From contig JAYQTT010000015.1 of the NCBI GenBank assembly GCA_038147495.1, forward strand, positions 62,001 through 126,000: a stretch of 64,000 nucleotides of DNA. The letters run 5' to 3'. The notes beneath the pieces were generated by a model. It worked only from the letters and a program-made list of their open reading frames with translations. It was not told the origin of the DNA and made no database searches. This stretch comes from MED-G116 sp038147495. GTDB taxonomy: Bacteria; Pseudomonadota; Alphaproteobacteria; Puniceispirillales; Puniceispirillaceae. Both the position numbers and the translations under genes were made by a program. Below, piece by piece: positions 46,997-55,658 of the stretch (the stretch's first letter is position 1; every line of letters begins with the position of its first letter).

Positions 46997-48115
46997 CTAC
47001 TTTCGGCGGGCTATGAAAAGGCCGCCTTGCGCCTCATCGCTCAGCAACATAATGCTGCCGGCAAAAGGGCCATGCGGTGCCACAGCGACATCGCGGATCC
47101 GGCCAATATCGCCATCAATGATCACTCGTTCCGACTTTGGAAGCCCGCTGTTTTCTGCCTCTGAGCCAAGTTCAACAAGATAGAGGCGCCGGAATTTCAA
47201 CGAGCCGACAAGAAGATGCCCCTTGAACTGCGGGAACATGTCGCCGCTGGCATCGTCCGGATAGAATGCCATGCCAGAGGGGGCGATCGAGGGTGTCCAG
47301 ACCCAAACCGGATCTTCAAAACCGGGCAGGGTCTGATATTTCGATACAAGTCGTCCGGTGGCATATTCACGCCCAAGGCTGACCAGTGGCCATCCGTAAT
47401 TGGCGCCGTTGCGGATGATGTTAATCTCATCGCCGCCGCGGGGGCCATGTTCATGCGTCCAGATGGCTCCGGTTCCGGGATGCATCGCCATACCCTGTGG
47501 GTTGCGATGACCAATCGAGTAATTTTCCGGTGCCCAACCGTCCTTGCGCGGATTGTCGAACGGTATATCGCCGTTTGATGCAATGCGGATGACTGAGCCG
47601 GCATGGCTTGCCGCGTTCTGGCCGTTTGCCCGGTCACCGCGATCACCAAGGCTGGCATATAAATGGCCTGCGGTGAACCAAAGCCTACAGCCGAAATGAT
47701 GTCCTGACCTAGTTGCCTCATTGCCAATAAAAATGGTTTGGCGGCGAACCAGCCTGTCGCCTTCGATCACCGCGCGGTCAATCGCTGTCGCGCTGCCCCC
47801 ATCCAGTTTCGCAGAATAGCACAAAAACACATAGCCATCGGCCATAGCGACATCCAGTAAACCGCCCTGACGCCGGGCAAAAACATCGGGAAGACCGGTC
47901 AATTGCCGCGCTGCGCCCGAAGCAAGGTCAATGCGCCATAAATTGCCACCGCGCTCGGTCACCAGAACCGTGTCGGCGTCAAGAAAGTCCATTCCCCATG
48001 GATGCGCCAATACAGGACCGACCCGCTCAATCACCATCTGTTGCGCATTGGCGAGGCTTGAAACAAAAAGGGCCACGCCGAAAAGCGCAGCCCTTATGTT
48101 AGTCTGGATCGACAT
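46997..48115 (-). CDS. Periplasmic PQQ-type aldose sugar (glucose/sorbosone) dehydrogenase
   Basis: A 372-residue six-bladed beta-propeller of the soluble aldose dehydrogenase family (YliI/GSDH type). A Sec signal peptide is seen at about 1-24, ending in SLANAQ. Conserved segments are LAHPWGMDFLDADTVLVTERGG, cut here to LAHPWGMDFL, plus GHHFGCRLWF, YASLGDRGDRANGQN, SIGHRNPQGMAMHP and IWTHEHGPRGGDEIN, which hold the PQQ and calcium ligands and the catalytic His (by family analogy). It would oxidise sugars in the periplasm, passing electrons to quinone or an acceptor. No PQQ synthesis genes are in the window. It lies 33 bp downstream of leuA. Confidence 0.88.
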   Translation of the reverse strand: MSIQTNIRAALFGVALFVSSLANAQQMVIERVGPVLAHPWGMDFLDADTVLVTERGGNLWRIDLASGAARQLTGLPDVFARRQGGLLDVAMADGYVFLCYSAKLDGGSATAIDRAVIEGDRLVRRQTIFIGNEATRSGHHFGCRLWFTAGHLYASLGDRGDRANGQNAASHAGSVIRIASNGDIPFDNPRKDGWAPENYSIGHRNPQGMAMHPGTGAIWTHEHGPRGGDEINIIRNGANYGWPLVSLGREYATGRLVSKYQTLPGFEDPVWVWTPSIAPSGMAFYPDDASGDMFPQFKGHLLVGSLKFRRLYLVELGSEAENSGLPKSERVIIDGDIGRIRDVAVAPHGPFAGSIMLLSDEAQGGLFIARRK

Positions 48116-48148
48116 TGGTTTTCCTTGTCCTTTGTCGGTTGCTCCGAA

Positions 48149-49852
48149 TTACATCTTGTTCAAGGCTGAAATCACTGCACGAATAGGGGCTTTGGTTATC
48201 GATGTATCAATCCCCACGCCAAAAATTGACCGGGTGTTGCCATCTTCCTCAACGGTCAGTTCTACATAGGCGGCGGCTTCGGCTTTGGATGTGGCTGACC
48301 GCGTATTCTGGCCAAAATCAGCCAGCCGGAATTTCAGGTCAAACGCCTCACGCATGGCATCGACAAAAGCCGATATTGGGCCGTTGCCTGTGGCAGATAC
48401 CGTCACCTCCTTGCCATCATGCAGGACGATGGCAGTAACCCGCTCAAGGTCGCCGGCGACATTTGCCTTTGTGACTTCGAAGGTTTTCAACTCAAAGCGG
48501 CCTTTTTGAATGATGTAATGCTCATTCGCCAATTCCCAAATACGTTCGCTGGTGATCTCTTTGCCGGTGGTATCGGCCTCTTGCTGGACAATCGCAGAGA
48601 ATTCGATCTCGGCGTCACGCGGCAAGCGAACATGATGGTCAGCCTCAAGAAGATAGGCAGACCCTGCCTTGCCGGATTGAGAATTGACACGAATGATCGC
48701 CTCAAAGGTCCGGCCAATATCAGCCGGATCAATCGGCAGATAGGGTACCTCCCAGACATCGGCATTGGATTCGGCGATGGCATCCATACCTTTGCGAATG
48801 GCGTCCTGATGGCTTCCGGAAAATGCGGTATGCACCAGTTTGCCGGCATAGGGGTGACGTTCGTGAACATCCAGCTGGTTACAGAACTCGGCCGTCTCAA
48901 TCAGGTTGTTGATATCGCTGAAATCCAGTGTCGGGTCGACACCCTGCGTGAACATATTCAACCCAAGTGTGACAATGTCGACATTGCCGGTTCGCTCACC
49001 GTTGCCGAACAGCGTTCCCTCGACACGGTCCGCGCCAGCCATCAGGCCAAGCTCGGTCGCGGCCACGGCACAGCCGCGGTCATTGTGTGGATGCAATGAC
49101 AAGATTACCGCCTCGCGATTGCTGAAATTGCGGTGCATCCATTCGATCTGATCGGCATAGATGTTGGGCGTTGACATTTCGACTGTTGCCGGCAGGTTGA
49201 TGATTGTCGGGTTGGCCGCGGTTGGCTGCCACACTTCCATCACCGCTTCACAGACATCAAGCGCATAATCAAGCTCGGTCCCGGTGAAGCTTTCAGGTGA
49301 ATATTGCAGGCGCAGATTTTTGGCACCACTTTTGGCAATGCCCTCGGCAACCATCTTTGCCCCGTCAACAGCGATTTGCTTAACACCGTCACGATCAGAC
49401 TTGAAGACCACACGGCGCTGCAAAATGCTTGTTGAATTATACAGATGCAGGATCGCCCGCGGGGCGCCCTCAAGGCTTTCGATGGTGCGCGCGATCAGAT
49501 GCTCACGTGCCTGTGTCAGCACCTGAATGGTCACGTCATCCGGGATATGCCCATTTTCGATCAATTCACGCAGAAAATTGAAATCAGTTTCCGAAGCCGA
49601 TGGAAAGCCAACTTCGATTTCCTTGAAACCCATCATCACGAGAAGCTTGAACATGCGCATTTTGCGCTCGGCGTCCATTGGCTCGATTAGCGCTTGATTG
49701 CCGTCGCGTAGGTCAACCGAACACCACACGGGTGCTTTGTCGATACGTTTGCCAGGCCATGTCCGATCAGGCAGATCGGGGCCGACAAAGGGACGGTATT
49801 TTTCATGACGCTGTGCGGTATGCACTGCAGCGGCATGATCAGCGCTAGTCAT
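48149..49852 (-). CDS. leuA: 2-isopropylmalate synthase
   Basis: A 567-residue leucine-pathway enzyme condensing acetyl-CoA with 2-oxoisovalerate. It is the long (type 2) form, with N-terminal extension RPFVGPDLPDRTWPGKRID. The catalytic metal site is in VDLRDGNQALIEPM, LHPHNDRGCAVAATEL carries the His pair region, and a C-terminal LeuA regulatory domain for leucine feedback is present. The start at 49852 (MTSADHAAAV) is preferred since GAGG lies about nine bases before it; an ATG three codons earlier is possible. It is divergent from lepA. Confidence 0.94.
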   Translation of the reverse strand: MTSADHAAAVHTAQRHEKYRPFVGPDLPDRTWPGKRIDKAPVWCSVDLRDGNQALIEPMDAERKMRMFKLLVMMGFKEIEVGFPSASETDFNFLRELIENGHIPDDVTIQVLTQAREHLIARTIESLEGAPRAILHLYNSTSILQRRVVFKSDRDGVKQIAVDGAKMVAEGIAKSGAKNLRLQYSPESFTGTELDYALDVCEAVMEVWQPTAANPTIINLPATVEMSTPNIYADQIEWMHRNFSNREAVILSLHPHNDRGCAVAATELGLMAGADRVEGTLFGNGERTGNVDIVTLGLNMFTQGVDPTLDFSDINNLIETAEFCNQLDVHERHPYAGKLVHTAFSGSHQDAIRKGMDAIAESNADVWEVPYLPIDPADIGRTFEAIIRVNSQSGKAGSAYLLEADHHVRLPRDAEIEFSAIVQQEADTTGKEITSERIWELANEHYIIQKGRFELKTFEVTKANVAGDLERVTAIVLHDGKEVTVSATGNGPISAFVDAMREAFDLKFRLADFGQNTRSATSKAEAAAYVELTVEEDGNTRSIFGVGIDTSITKAPIRAVISALNKM

Positions 49853-50189
49853 CTCTCTCATGTCCTCTTTTAAATGGTGGCGACACTTACTTTGTGCCCC
49901 CGGGTTCAATATGGCCAGACTATATAGCCACAGCCCGTGATTAGACAGTGAAAATTTGAGCAAAACCCCGAAAAAGTTCCGAAACGGTCCTGTTTTGCAA
50001 TTCACTGCAAATCATCTGGCAATCTATTGGCGGTCCATTGGCAATCCGCTGGAAGCCCAAAGACAATCGATGTTGCGCATGATGATCTCGAGGCCAAATT
50101 TCTTGGGCATGGCCGAATGTTTTGGTGTATAGAAGCGGGATTGAGCAGTTTTATGCGCCGCGTGGCGCCGATATGGAATCTTCAGCACG
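49853..50189. other. Divergent spacer between leuA and lepA
   Basis: These 337 bases hold no gene. TATATAG near 49920 on the minus strand could be a -10 for leuA, but no matching -35 is clear. A loose direct repeat, TGGCAATC, occurs near 50018 and 50038. No leucine-rich leader peptide is visible. Confidence 0.4.
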
Positions 50190-51992
50190 ATGACCGCACC
50201 AGAATTGATCCGAAATTTTTCGATTGTCGCGCATATTGATCATGGAAAATCGACGATTGCCGACCGCCTGATCCAGATTTGCGGTGGATTGAGCGAGCGT
50301 GAGATGACCGAACAGGTGCTTGATAACATGGATATTGAGCGTGAGCGCGGCATCACCATCAAGGCCCAGACCGTCCGCTTGAATTACAAGGCGGCTGACG
50401 GCAAGGACTATGTATTGAATCTGATGGATACGCCCGGGCATGTCGATTTCGGCTATGAGGTCTCGCGTTCGCTTGCCGCATGTGAGGGCTCGCTTCTGGT
50501 GGTTGATGCCAGCCAGGGCGTCGAGGCGCAAACGCTTGCCAATGTGTATCAGGCGATCGATGCCAACCACGAGATTGTGCCGGTATTGAACAAGATTGAC
50601 CTTCCGGCGGCAGAACCTGAACGGGTCAAGGAACAGATCGAGGATGTGATTGGCCTTCCTGCCGATGATGCGATTGCGGCCAGCGCCAAGACCGGTGCAG
50701 GCATGCCAGAAATTCTCGAAGCGTTGGTTACCCGCCTGCCCGCACCAACCGGTGATGCGACAGCACCGTTAAAGGCATTGCTGGTGGACAGCTGGTATGA
50801 TGCCTATCTTGGTGTGATGACGCTGGTCCGGGTGCGTGACGGTGTTCTGAAAAAAGGGATGAAAATCCGCATGGTCGGCACCGGTGCAACGCATGTCGTT
50901 GAACGCGTTGGTGTGTTTTCACCAAAGCCAACACCTGTCGATGAACTTGGACCCGGTGAGATTGGCTTTATCAATGCGGGCGTGAAAACGGTATCGGACG
51001 CCAAGGTGGGTGACACGATTACTGATGAACGGCGGCCATGTGAAAAGGCACTGCCCGGGTTTGCCCCATCTGTGCCGGTGGTGTTCTGCGGGCTGTTTCC
51101 CGTTGATACAAATGATTTCTCCACTCTGCGTGAGGCGCTGGACAAGCTGTCGTTGAACGATGCGTCCTTCTCCTTTGAGGCTGAAACCTCGGCTGCGCTT
51201 GGTTTTGGTTTCCGCTGCGGCTTTCTTGGTCTTTTGCATATGGAAGTCATTCGCGACAGGCTGACGCGGGAATTCAATCTGGATTTGATTTCTACGGCGC
51301 CATCGGTGGTTTACCAGATTCAATTGACCGACGGTAAACGATTTGATTTGCATAATCCGGCAGACATGCCCGAGGTTACGCGCATTCAACAAATCGAAGA
51401 GCCGTGGATCAAGGCAACGATCATGACGCCGGATGAGTATCTTGGTCCGGTGCTGACATTATGTACTGAGCGTCGCGGTGAACAGATTGACCTGACCTAT
51501 GCCGGCAATCGCGCAATGGTGGTGTATCGGTTGCCCTTGAACGAGGTGGTTTTTGATTTCTATGACAGGTTGAAGTCAGTGACCAAAGGATATGCCAGCT
51601 TTGATTATGCCATAGATGATTACCGGCCGGGTGACCTCGTCAAAGTGTCTATTTTGGTCAACAGCGATCCGGTCGATGCCTTGTCCATGATTGTACATCG
51701 TGAGCAGGCTGAAAACCGTGGGCGGGCGATTTGTGTACGGTTGAAGGATCTGGTGCCGCGGCAGATGTTCAAGGTTGCCTTGCAAGCGGCAATCGGCGGC
51801 AAAGTTATTGCCAGAGAGACGATTTCGGCCTTGCGTAAGGATGTGACGGCGAAATGCTATGGTGGCGATATCACCCGCAAGAAGAAGCTTCTGGAAAAAC
51901 AGAAGGAAGGCAAAAAGAAAATGCGGCAGTTCGGTAAGGTCGAAATTCCGCAGAACGCCTTCTTTGAAGCCCTGAAAATGGGTGACAATTAA
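50190..51992 (+). CDS. lepA: Elongation factor 4 (LepA)
   Basis: A 600-residue translational GTPase associated with ribosome biogenesis and back-translocation. G1 AHIDHGKSTIADRL, G2/G3 RERGITIKAQ and DTPGHVDFGYEV, G4 LNKIDLP, and the unique LepA C-terminal domain (FRCGFLGLLHMEVIRDRL, KKKLLEKQKEGKKKMRQFG) are all present. The ATG at 50190 gives the standard length. It stands alone, with no obvious cotranscribed partner. Confidence 0.98.
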   Translation: MTAPELIRNFSIVAHIDHGKSTIADRLIQICGGLSEREMTEQVLDNMDIERERGITIKAQTVRLNYKAADGKDYVLNLMDTPGHVDFGYEVSRSLAACEGSLLVVDASQGVEAQTLANVYQAIDANHEIVPVLNKIDLPAAEPERVKEQIEDVIGLPADDAIAASAKTGAGMPEILEALVTRLPAPTGDATAPLKALLVDSWYDAYLGVMTLVRVRDGVLKKGMKIRMVGTGATHVVERVGVFSPKPTPVDELGPGEIGFINAGVKTVSDAKVGDTITDERRPCEKALPGFAPSVPVVFCGLFPVDTNDFSTLREALDKLSLNDASFSFEAETSAALGFGFRCGFLGLLHMEVIRDRLTREFNLDLISTAPSVVYQIQLTDGKRFDLHNPADMPEVTRIQQIEEPWIKATIMTPDEYLGPVLTLCTERRGEQIDLTYAGNRAMVVYRLPLNEVVFDFYDRLKSVTKGYASFDYAIDDYRPGDLVKVSILVNSDPVDALSMIVHREQAENRGRAICVRLKDLVPRQMFKVALQAAIGGKVIARETISALRKDVTAKCYGGDITRKKKLLEKQKEGKKKMRQFGKVEIPQNAFFEALKMGDN

Positions 51993-52059
51993 AACAGGGC
52001 TGACAGAAACTTAGCGGATGATAGCCGAGACACCCAGGTCATTCTGGCCATTGGCGGGT

Positions 52060-52431
52060 TTATTTCTCGCCACTTCGCTTTAGGGCTCTTCCTTTTGTGC
52101 GGCTGAGGCCACGGCCACGGAACAGCCTTGCCAGTCCAAAAAACACCAGCATCAGGCCCAAAAACACCAACGCGGCCGGCCAGCCAAGCGTTGTTGCGAT
52201 AAGCGGGTGCCATAAAAAAGGTGCACAGCCAAGCGCCATGATCAGGCTGCAGGGGTCAACATAACGGCTGATTATCGATTCGGCGACCTGCAACGAGCCG
52301 GAGCTGTGGTCAAACCAGAATTGACCAAAAACGATGCTTGGCTGGCTTGTCGACGTGACATCGAGCCAGATTGCATAGGCTGCGGCGAGCCCGAACAGCG
52401 CGCCCAGCACTCTGAAAATCATCCCCACCAT
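52060..52431 (-). CDS. Small membrane protein of unknown function
   Basis: A 123-residue protein I do not recognise. It has three likely membrane segments: FRVLGALFGLAAAYAIWL near the N-terminus, SLIMALGCAPFLWHPLIATT in the middle, and TLGWPAALVFLGLMLVFFGL, then a strongly basic C-terminal tail (RLFRGRGLSRTKGRALKR). The loop WFDHSSGSLQVAESIISRYVDP is polar. An ATG three codons in (52422) is an equally good start. It is convergent with lepA and precedes tRNA-Ser in the opposite orientation. Coding character is supported by codon use and the clear membrane pattern, but no family is assigned. Confidence 0.65.
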   Translation of the reverse strand: MVGMIFRVLGALFGLAAAYAIWLDVTSTSQPSIVFGQFWFDHSSGSLQVAESIISRYVDPCSLIMALGCAPFLWHPLIATTLGWPAALVFLGLMLVFFGLARLFRGRGLSRTKGRALKRSGEK

Positions 52432-52638
52432 GCGGACATAGTGACCAAGCTTTTGACGCGCATCAACCGAAAAAAGGATGGGATGTTATGGGTTGGTGGG
52501 AAATTTGAACGTGCCGGATGGTTTCAACGGAAATCTGATGATTGATCTGAACGCGTGAGACTGCTAGTTTGCGCGCTGTTCCGATATGGACGGCGAAGTC
52601 GACAGGCTGTGTTGATCAGGTGCCGAACATTCGTGCGA

Positions 52639-52728
52639 GGAGGGGTGGCCGAGCGGTTTAAGGCGCACGCCTGGAAAGCGTGTTGGGGTTAACGCCCCTC
52701 CGGGGTTCGAATCCCCGTCCCTCCGCCA
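52639..52728 (+). tRNA. tRNA-Ser(GGA)
   Basis: A 90-base class II tRNA with CCA encoded. Acceptor GGAGGGG pairs with TCCCTCC (one G-U), the anticodon arm is CACGC-CTGGAAA-GCGTG giving anticodon GGA, and the long variable arm TTGGGGTTAACGCCCCTC and T-loop TTCGAAT are present. Confidence 0.97.
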
Positions 52729-53324
52729 GATTTTCACCGCCCTAATTCAGCTCCTATCTTGCAACTTATATGGCCTTGGCGAGGCGCTTTGTTTGGCTTT
52801 TGTCAGCAGGCGTTATTACTGCTAACGGCTATGTGGTTTCTGCCATGTCGCTTGCCAAAAGGCCGTTATGTTGTGTCAGTAATGCTGTCTTAAGAAATAA
52901 TACAAAAAGCTTAAAAATCACAAACTTGTGAATGAAAATTAAGCATTTATTAAATTTTATATATTTACCATTAGCCTTGACAACAGGATGGTGTGACCGT
53001 GGCCTTGTGTCATGGTAATTGGGGGTAGTGTCAAATGGACAATCGAATGATTGCCCATATAGTTTGACCGACAAACACCAGTAAACTTGTCATTTTAGAG
53101 TTGGAGCAACTTGATTGCGAATGCGATAGCATTCTGTAGCTTTTGCCCCATTGGCCAGCCGCATTTATGAAAATCTGGCCACCGTGTATTTAGGAAAAAC
53201 CAAGTCTACCTGAAATTTGATGGAGACCTGAAAGACACTCACTTCCGATAGCACCGCGACCATGAGTCTGGACTCTGGATCGATTACTCATGGTGCGAAT
53301 CCTGTCGGAAAGTGAGGGAATTTC
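52729..53324. other. AT-rich spacer before the S8 protease remnant
   Basis: No gene is supported in these 596 bases. Bases 52880-52975 are distinctly AT-rich and contain the palindrome CACAAACTTGTG near 52920. TTGACA at about 52976 could be a -35 for transcription to the right. GAATGC-GATA-GCATTC (53119-53134) is a short perfect hairpin. The last 80 bases form a large stem-loop listed separately. Confidence 0.45.
53238..53316 (+). repeat. Large imperfect stem-loop upstream of the S8 protease remnant
   Basis: CTCACTTCCGA (53238-53248) pairs with TCGGAAAGTGAG (53305-53316, one bulge), and inside it ACCATGAGT (53259-53267) pairs perfectly with ACTCATGGT (53286-53294). The structure ends a few bases before the ATG at 53325 and overlaps its ribosome binding region (AGTGAGGG), so it could hide it. 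Confidence 0.6.
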
Positions 53325-54863
53325 ATGTTTGCCAATTTTGGCATAGACCGGACCGACCCGGCGCAAGATAAACAGATTCTTGTGAAGGCGTATTCAGCCC
53401 CTTCGCAGTTTCGTCGGCGTGTGACCATTCTTTGGGGCGCGCATTGGCTTGTCCTGCTTGCGCCGATACTTGCCGCTTGCGGCGGCGGTGGAGGCGTTGG
53501 CGTGGCGGGGGGCGCTTGGCGACCAGCAGGTGCTGGTCAAGGCGGCGGGTAATAACAACACCGCATAAAGCGGCGCGATGAACCAGATGGCGACCGCGTC
53601 CTATGATGACGGCACCCTCATTCTTGATGGCCAGATGTTGGTTGTCGGCAATTGGGACCCTGATTTTGCCACTCTCAACGGCAACCGCGCCGGCAATGGT
53701 GTGATATGGCGGGATGGCGCCTGTATCGATGGTGCGAAGATCAAGGATTTCTAAATCATGGCGCCCGGGACAAGGGTTGTGTCGACATGGACTGATGGCG
53801 GCTATGCGACGCTGAGCGGCAGCAGCATGGCCGCGCCGATGGTGGCCGGGGCGATTGCCGTGTTGCATCAGATGTGGCCGCATATGGCGGGCCGCGATCT
53901 GGTCTCGCTGATTTTGCAAACGGCGGACAAGTCGGTGTCCGGCTATGCCGAGCATATCCATGGTCAGGGATTGCTTGATATGGAGCGGGCAACGCAGCCA
54001 CTTGGCGCGGTGGGCTTGCCGGTTGACGGACGAACATCCGGTGTCACCCTTGCCCCTGCGGGTGGTATGACGCTTGCCGCGGTTCCGGCAGGTCTGCGTG
54101 ATGTGCTGTCGGCGGTGATGGCGCTGGATACGCTGGAACGTGATTTCCGGATTGACCTTGGGGCGCAGGTCATTTCTGTGGATACGCGGCGCGGAAGCCA
54201 TGCCGAGGCGGCAGGCCGGTTTGATGCCTATACCGCCTATCCGCCGCCGTACGGGTTTTGATCTGACCCGAAGAAGCCGGTGTGATCCTTTGGCAGGCGG
54301 GCGCTTAGGCGAACTTTCTTGGCAATCAGATCTCAGGAACTTTATTTTGCAAGCCGCCAACGGCCTATGCGCTTGTCCGGTATTTTGGCCAGCCTGTTGC
54401 CCGTTCTTTGGGCCGTTCTTTGGTGTCAAATGGGGGGTGGGTCTGGCGGCCGGAAATTCAGATTGGCGGCGGTGTGACATTGCTTGATCTTGATACGGCG
54501 CCTAGCCTGCTGCAGACGGCGGGGCCAGTTCTCTCGACAAGCTGGATGCTTGGTCTTGCCGCCTATGGCGATGATGCGAGACGGCTTCAATTCAGCCTCA
54601 GCCAGCCGGTGCATATCGAATCTGCGCCTGTGACCTACAGGGTGCCTATGGCGCGGACAGTTGCCGGTGAGGTGCGCCACACACGCTATGACGGCAATCT
54701 TCGCGGTGCCTCAAGGGAAATTGATCTTGGTGTGTCCTATCGCCATGGCGGGGCTAATGACGCGGTTGAATTTGTTGCATTTGCCGAGGCGCGCACCGGC
54801 GTTGAGGCTTTTTCCGGCGATGTTGAGCGGCGCGTTGGTATGCGGCTTGCGGTGCGTTTGTAG
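53325..54863 (+). pseudogene. Decayed S8 (subtilisin-like) autotransporter serine protease
   Basis: The remnant begins with a lipoprotein-like signal (hydrophobic WLVLLAPILAACGGGGG, Cys at residue 52). After an internal deletion it resumes in another frame at ALGDQQVLVKAAGNNN, the oxyanion Asn region. Two in-frame TAA codons follow (53566 and 53752). The catalytic Ser motif TLSGSSMAAPMVAGAIA survives near 53815; the Asp and His parts are gone. Further frameshifts (about 54260 and 54430) lead into an autotransporter-like beta-barrel tail ending EAFSGDVERRVGMRLAVRL. The intact relative would be a secreted, surface-anchored protease. Codon composition still looks coding, so the decay appears recent. 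Confidence 0.85.
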
Positions 54864-54866
54864 GGC

Positions 54867-55658
54867 CTAGCCAAGCCGACCAAAAAAGGTCATGCGCGCG
54901 GCTTCGGATAGGGCAATGCCCGGCGCCGCGTTATAGGCCAGCACCACCAGAATGCGGGTGCGCTTGCCGATTGTTGGCGTTACCCGGTGCATTGAATTGC
55001 GGCCACGGAACAGAACCAATGTGCCCGGCGTGACGGCAAGCTGGCTGGCATCGGTTGAGCCGTCCAGAACGCTGGCCACACCGTCATAATTCATGTCATC
55101 TGCCGCCGCATCACGAAGGTCACGGACATATTCGAATGTGCCACCGGCCTCGGGCGCCTGCAGCAACAGGGTGATGGCAAATTCGGAATTGTCGAAATGC
55201 CAGCCAAGCTCCTGGCCCGCATCGGCGAAATGCACATTGATCGAGGCAAGTGGGTCGGCATATTCGTAAACCGCCTGCTGGCCGACAACGCTGGCAATGA
55301 AATGGCGAAATTCCGGCGCGTCATAGATCATCTTCAATCCAGAGCCGTCCGGCACCTGATCGGTGGTGATACATCCTTTTGATGATGTGACCTGCCGGTT
55401 GAACACATGCGCCGGACCAAGATCGGGGCGGGGATCGGTCAGATACACATTATGCGATGATCTGGTGTAATAGGCCTTGTCCTTGTGGTCTTCGGCCTCG
55501 GCCACCAATTCGGTCAGCGCGGCAGGGCGCAAAAAATCCGGCAAGGTCAGAACGCCGTCTGCGGCAAGCTTGTCACGGCATGCCTCGACAAAGCCGGTAT
55601 CGGCAAGCGGATGGCGATCAAGGTCAATTATCTGGTCAAGTTCAGGCATGGATAACAT
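54867..55658 (-). CDS. 2-oxoglutarate/Fe(II)-dependent oxygenase
   Basis: A 263-residue double-stranded beta-helix enzyme. The iron triad is clear: the HxD of GWHFDNSEFAITLLLQ and the distal His of SMHRVTPTIGKRTRILVVL, whose following Arg binds 2-oxoglutarate. Upstream features include KAYYTRSSHNVYLTDP. It resembles the broad ArpA/HalD-like group that hydroxylates or halogenates free amino acids and small molecules; the substrate is unknown. The start at 55658 is fixed by the ggt stop, since the two overlap as TGATG (55656-55660), meaning translational coupling. It is the last gene of a minus-strand string after gcvP and ggt, and it faces the S8 remnant. Confidence 0.88.
   Translation of the reverse strand: MLSMPELDQIIDLDRHPLADTGFVEACRDKLAADGVLTLPDFLRPAALTELVAEAEDHKDKAYYTRSSHNVYLTDPRPDLGPAHVFNRQVTSSKGCITTDQVPDGSGLKMIYDAPEFRHFIASVVGQQAVYEYADPLASINVHFADAGQELGWHFDNSEFAITLLLQAPEAGGTFEYVRDLRDAAADDMNYDGVASVLDGSTDASQLAVTPGTLVLFRGRNSMHRVTPTIGKRTRILVVLAYNAAPGIALSEAARMTFFGRLG

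Noticed and set aside
53323..54480. A 385-codon minus-strand frame across the protease remnant
   Set aside because: It is antisense to the recognisable S8 sequence, is extremely rich in Arg, His and Pro, and has no family resemblance; it is a high-GC shadow.
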